Origin: Panagrolaimus kolymaensis
Taxonomy: Eukaryota > Nematoda > Chromadorea > Rhabditida > Panagrolaimidae
Direction: 5' to 3'
NCBI GenBank assembly: GCA_028622995.1
Contig: JAJQJQ010000012.1
Span: forward strand, 2,914,001-2,978,000
Length of the DNA: 64,000 nucleotides
The notes below the pieces were generated by a model that saw only the letters and a list, made by a program, of their open reading frames with translations, ran no database searches and was not told the DNA's origin. Of the stretch, positions 60,811 to 64,000 are shown one piece after another. Position numbers and translations under genes: made by a program. Within the stretch, counting starts at the first letter, position 1, and the number at the start of each line of letters is the position of its first letter.

Positions 60811-61325
60811 GAGACCCGACAAGTTTTTATTTTCAAACAAAAGAAAAATCATCACGAAACATTAAAAAATTTAAAAAAGAACGAAAACAAATAAAAAAAA
60901 ATGTGATATTGAGTCTATTAGAAATACAATGGAGTGCTGTAATCATCATCAAAAAAGGGGTTTCTCCTCTTGTTACTATTTTTGTGTATTTGTATCTGAT
61001 GAAGTTTGTGTTTGGATATGATTTTTTGTAGTCAGTGTTTTCTGTTAATAAAAAAATGAAGAAATTCAGCGAAAAGGCAAAACGAGCTTCTGTCGAGATT
61101 TTAATCCACGGTTTTATACCAAAGCTTTGAAAATTCATGAAGCTTTTAATTGCAGCATAAAAGTTAGTTGAAACTTATTACAACCTTTTGAATTGTGTAA
61201 AAAATTGAAATTAACCTATCAGGTAAAGGCCCTTTTTATTTCCTTTTTTTGTTTTGATTGCTTTCCCACAAGACTCAATAAAACAATTCTAAATTTATAA
61301 CTATATTTTATTCAGCTAATACATA

Positions 61326-63978
61326 TTATGAAGATTCCGCTGAAGCAGAATTGAGATACGTTTTAGATTTTGATTGATGATGATATTTGTTTGGTTTATT
61401 AGGTGATGTGGATCGTCGCTTATTACTACTGCTTCCATAATCATCTTCTTTTCCTCTCAATAATAATGGTGTAGACCCGTTATGATGAAGATGACGAACA
61501 TCATCAACATCATCTTTTTCACCATTTGAAAAGGTTGTTGCCAATCGAAGCCTTTCAGAATTTATTTGTGATTTATATAAATGTGCTTGACAATGACATT
61601 CTTCTGTTTTTTCATGAAATGCCCAAATTCCATGTTCACACTGATAAAAGGCTTGAAAATCTGTTCCACGAAGACGTTTACCCAATTCGCATTGATTATA
61701 ATTTGGTAAACAGCGTTCGCATCCGATTAACTTCCTAAAATACAAATATGCAAAAATATATAAGTTTATTTGTTTAACTTTTTTTTCTTGCTTCTATGTT
61801 TTGTCTTCTTCTTTGTTCGAAGGACGTCATCCTTAGAAGAAGAAAACCAATGACGCAAACAATTGATTCCACACTATTTTTCTCAACTTTTTTTTTTTAT
61901 CAAATTTAAAAACCTTGTGCAAAAAAATGTGTTTGCAAAACACTTTAGTAAGGATTATTTTTGTATATTTTGTCAATGAAAAAAATCGAAAAAACTTATG
62001 TACAAGCATGATAAGCTTTTCCTCCCCAAATGATTAAACAGCAAGCGCATACCTACATAACCGCATGATTAACGCGAGCGAAAGAATGCTTTGTTTTTTA
62101 AAAAAGGTTGAATGAAATTTGAAGAATCTAAGAATTCCTAAGAAATTTATAAATTTTAATTTTGTAAACATTTCGAGAAAGTTGGTTTATTCTAAGCTTT
62201 AATCAGTCGCAAAATTAAAGGATAACATTGGTAAAAAAATTTGCTGCAAAAAATATAATAATGTTACAAGTTTATGTCAATCATAACTTTAAAAAGGATA
62301 ATCTTCTTAAAAGTTTTAACTCCAGTATAAATTTTTTGATCAAATATCAGAAACATTTTGTTATGAGATAATAACAAAAAAAATTAATCCAGATTTTTTT
62401 GTGGGTAAATTTTTAATACTTTGCTTGTTTTCTACGGTTATTCAAATGTTCCGGTCCGAGGATTTTAATTGCTTTGCAAGCGATAGATCAAAAATTTTAA
62501 TAACCAAAAATATATTTAGGTTAAACTCCGCTTTAAATAATTAAAGCTGCAAATTTTTTTTGTAGCGTGTTTAAAACTTTCATCATGGAATGCTTTAAAA
62601 AAATGCAAACTGGCATTGAAAGCTTCGTCCTTTTCATGAATTAGTGAAACCCAAAACCGCTTTGTTCTTTCTTTTTCTTTTTTTTCAAAGTTTTGTTTAT
62701 TTTTTGAAAGAAAAAAAGTGACGCCATGGTCGTTTTAGTTCCGCGTCTTCTTCTAAAGTTGATGACTTATTCACTTATTACCGTAATTCATTCAACAACA
62801 ACAAAAAATAAACAATTAAAGCCACGTTCTGTCATTTTTTAATTTTATATTAGCTTCATAAAAAATTTATTTAAACTTACTGGCATGGATTGGCATAAAC
62901 CTAAAAAAGCAAAAACTGCAATAAATTTTAAACGAAGCCAATTTTCATTCTCGCACTTACCCTCACTCGTCCTTGATCCTTTTGACGATTACATCGAGGA
63001 CATTTTTCAACATTTATTTGAAAATGATCCATATTATGTATGGTTTGAAATACAGTACCCGCTTGTAAATATGTTGCACGTAATTTCATTGCAAGTAAAT
63101 CAGCCATAATTTTTTCTGTTATCATTTTTCGATGTCCTTCTATTTCCACAAGCGATAGCCTTGCAACAACTGGAAGGCAAGCTTGAAGGCAGCGTTTATC
63201 AAATCGATGTTTTAATACCCAATTTAACCAACACATTGCCATCACCGGTGGTCGAGTATCAACCTTTAAAAAATATTAATTGTTTATGATAAAAATTAAA
63301 ATAAATTTAAATTACATTTTCGATAATAAATTTTTGACATCGAACTTCAAGCCCTTTAGCTTCAAAACGTTTTGATAATCTCATACATGTTTCAAGAGTT
63401 TCTTCTAAAAGCTAATAATTTTCATTCTCCAAATAATAAAAAAAATTTTAAACTCTTAAAACTCTTACCAGAAACATCTTTTAAAATTGGACATGGAATT
63501 GATGATTCAATAAACCATCGAAATTGAGTGCTTGGTGGTGGATATCTTAAACCGCTTACAACAATAGTATATTCATTTGGTGAAGTTTGTTCCACACCCG
63601 AAACAGGAAAAGCTCGATGATCAATAAAAAGAGTACGAAAAAATATCGAAGCTTGTGAAAGTTGATGTTTACAAGCGAGAAACCTTGAATCCTTAAATTT
63701 TAATTAGTTCGTAAAATAATCAACAAAAATAATATTTTATTTTTTACTTCAACAATAATTGAAGCCGAACATCCTTCAGCTTTGCATTGAGGATCTAAAT
63801 AATCATACGTGTTTGTTATACTCCGCTTTCGTCGCTTTGATGGAGATTTAGATGATCTTTTTTGTGATTCACTTTGTTCTCTCGGTGATTTCTTTGGTGA
63901 TATCGATCGTGGACGAGGAGTCCAATCTCCTCGAATTTCATTATATGGATTTGAACTATTCCATGTTTCAGTTAAATA
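61326..63978 (-). CDS. BTB/POZ-domain protein with Cys/His-rich C-terminal module (5' end beyond window)
   Basis: Visible exons in transcript order are 63978-63748, 63691-63469, 63404-63316, 63263-62961, 62900-62881 and 61734-61326. All phases fit, giving about 424 residues. The first visible exon is basic and Ser-rich (SKSPSKRRKRS, a likely nuclear signal). The BTB core follows: DSRFLACKHQLSQASIFFRT, YTIVVSGLRYPP, then EETLETCMRLSKRF and EVRCQKFIIEN. A helical region follows (WLNWVLKHRFDKRC), then a Cys/His-rich module: CPRCNRQ, NPCQKLIGCERC, NYNQCEL, FYQCEHGIWAFHE, ECHCQAH, which looks like a zinc-binding fold. The C-tail is Ser/Asn/Lys-rich. BTB domains dimerise and often recruit CUL3 or repressors; the partner here is unknown. 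The module is split by a 20-bp exon and a 1.1-kb intron. Confidence 0.82.
61735..62880 (-). other. 1.1-kb intron of the BTB gene
   Basis: It lies between the 20-bp exon and the last exon; GTAAGT donor and TTTTAG acceptor. No internal coding segment is seen. Confidence 0.65.
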
Positions 63979-64000
63979 CTAAAAATAGTTATTTAAACGG

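Larger units (their letters stand above)
59605..61325. other. intergenic region before the BTB gene 3' end
   Basis: About 1.7 kb is AT-rich. ORFs at 60353-60643 (+) and 60833-61138 (-) have no convincing protein pattern. It contains two CCACGTGG palindromes listed separately. Confidence 0.45.

Overview
The window looks like nuclear DNA of a nematode. Genes are split by short introns (about 45-65 bp is common), the 3' splice sites are T-rich, the non-coding DNA is very AT-rich and full of A and T runs, and several proteins have clear animal or nematode relatives: Smaug/SAMD4, a nematode-type globin, SART1/Snu66, SEL-10/FBXW7, a REEP/YOP1 reticulon-like protein and TANGO2/HRG-9. I cannot name the species. 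I see no rRNA, tRNA, CRISPR array or prokaryotic feature.

Layout. 1-1043: 3' part of an unrecognised gene (+). 3110-10970: most of a Smaug-family translational repressor (-), whose 5' end is not visible. 10971-36025: about 25 kb without a convincing gene, holding a 199-bp TTAA-flanked foldback element at 14721-14919. 36026-38525: four tiny membrane-protein genes on the minus strand in the order A-B-A'-B', apparently a duplicated two-gene cassette, with a 377-bp foldback between the copies. 38974-39560: decayed coding fragments (+). 39671-41327: globin (-). 42632-44512: SART1 (+). 45273-47586: SEL-10/FBXW7-like F-box/WD40 protein (+). 48003-48690: YOP1/REEP (+). 49013-51709: protein with five C2H2/BED-like zinc fingers (-). 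52598-53299: cysteine-free secreted protein (+). 53722-55328: TANGO2 (+). 55739-56615: HAD-fold protein with altered catalytic motifs (-). 56616-61325: gene-poor, with one possible small ORF. 61326-63978: BTB-domain protein (-), running off the right edge.

Most genes here are unrelated housekeeping or regulatory functions: mRNA repression, splicing, ubiquitin-dependent degradation, ER shaping, and heme/Golgi-linked homeostasis. The exception is the 36-38.5 kb cassette. Its two gene types alternate, keep the same order and spacing in both copies, and share an intron at the same codon position in the B type. B and B' each have a TTTAG acceptor just before the start codon, as expected for downstream genes of a nematode operon. 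This is the best candidate for an undescribed system in the window.

Gene models were built by hand from splice signals and reading frame. Every complete model given here closes in frame. All homology statements come from recognising family sequence features, not from a search.
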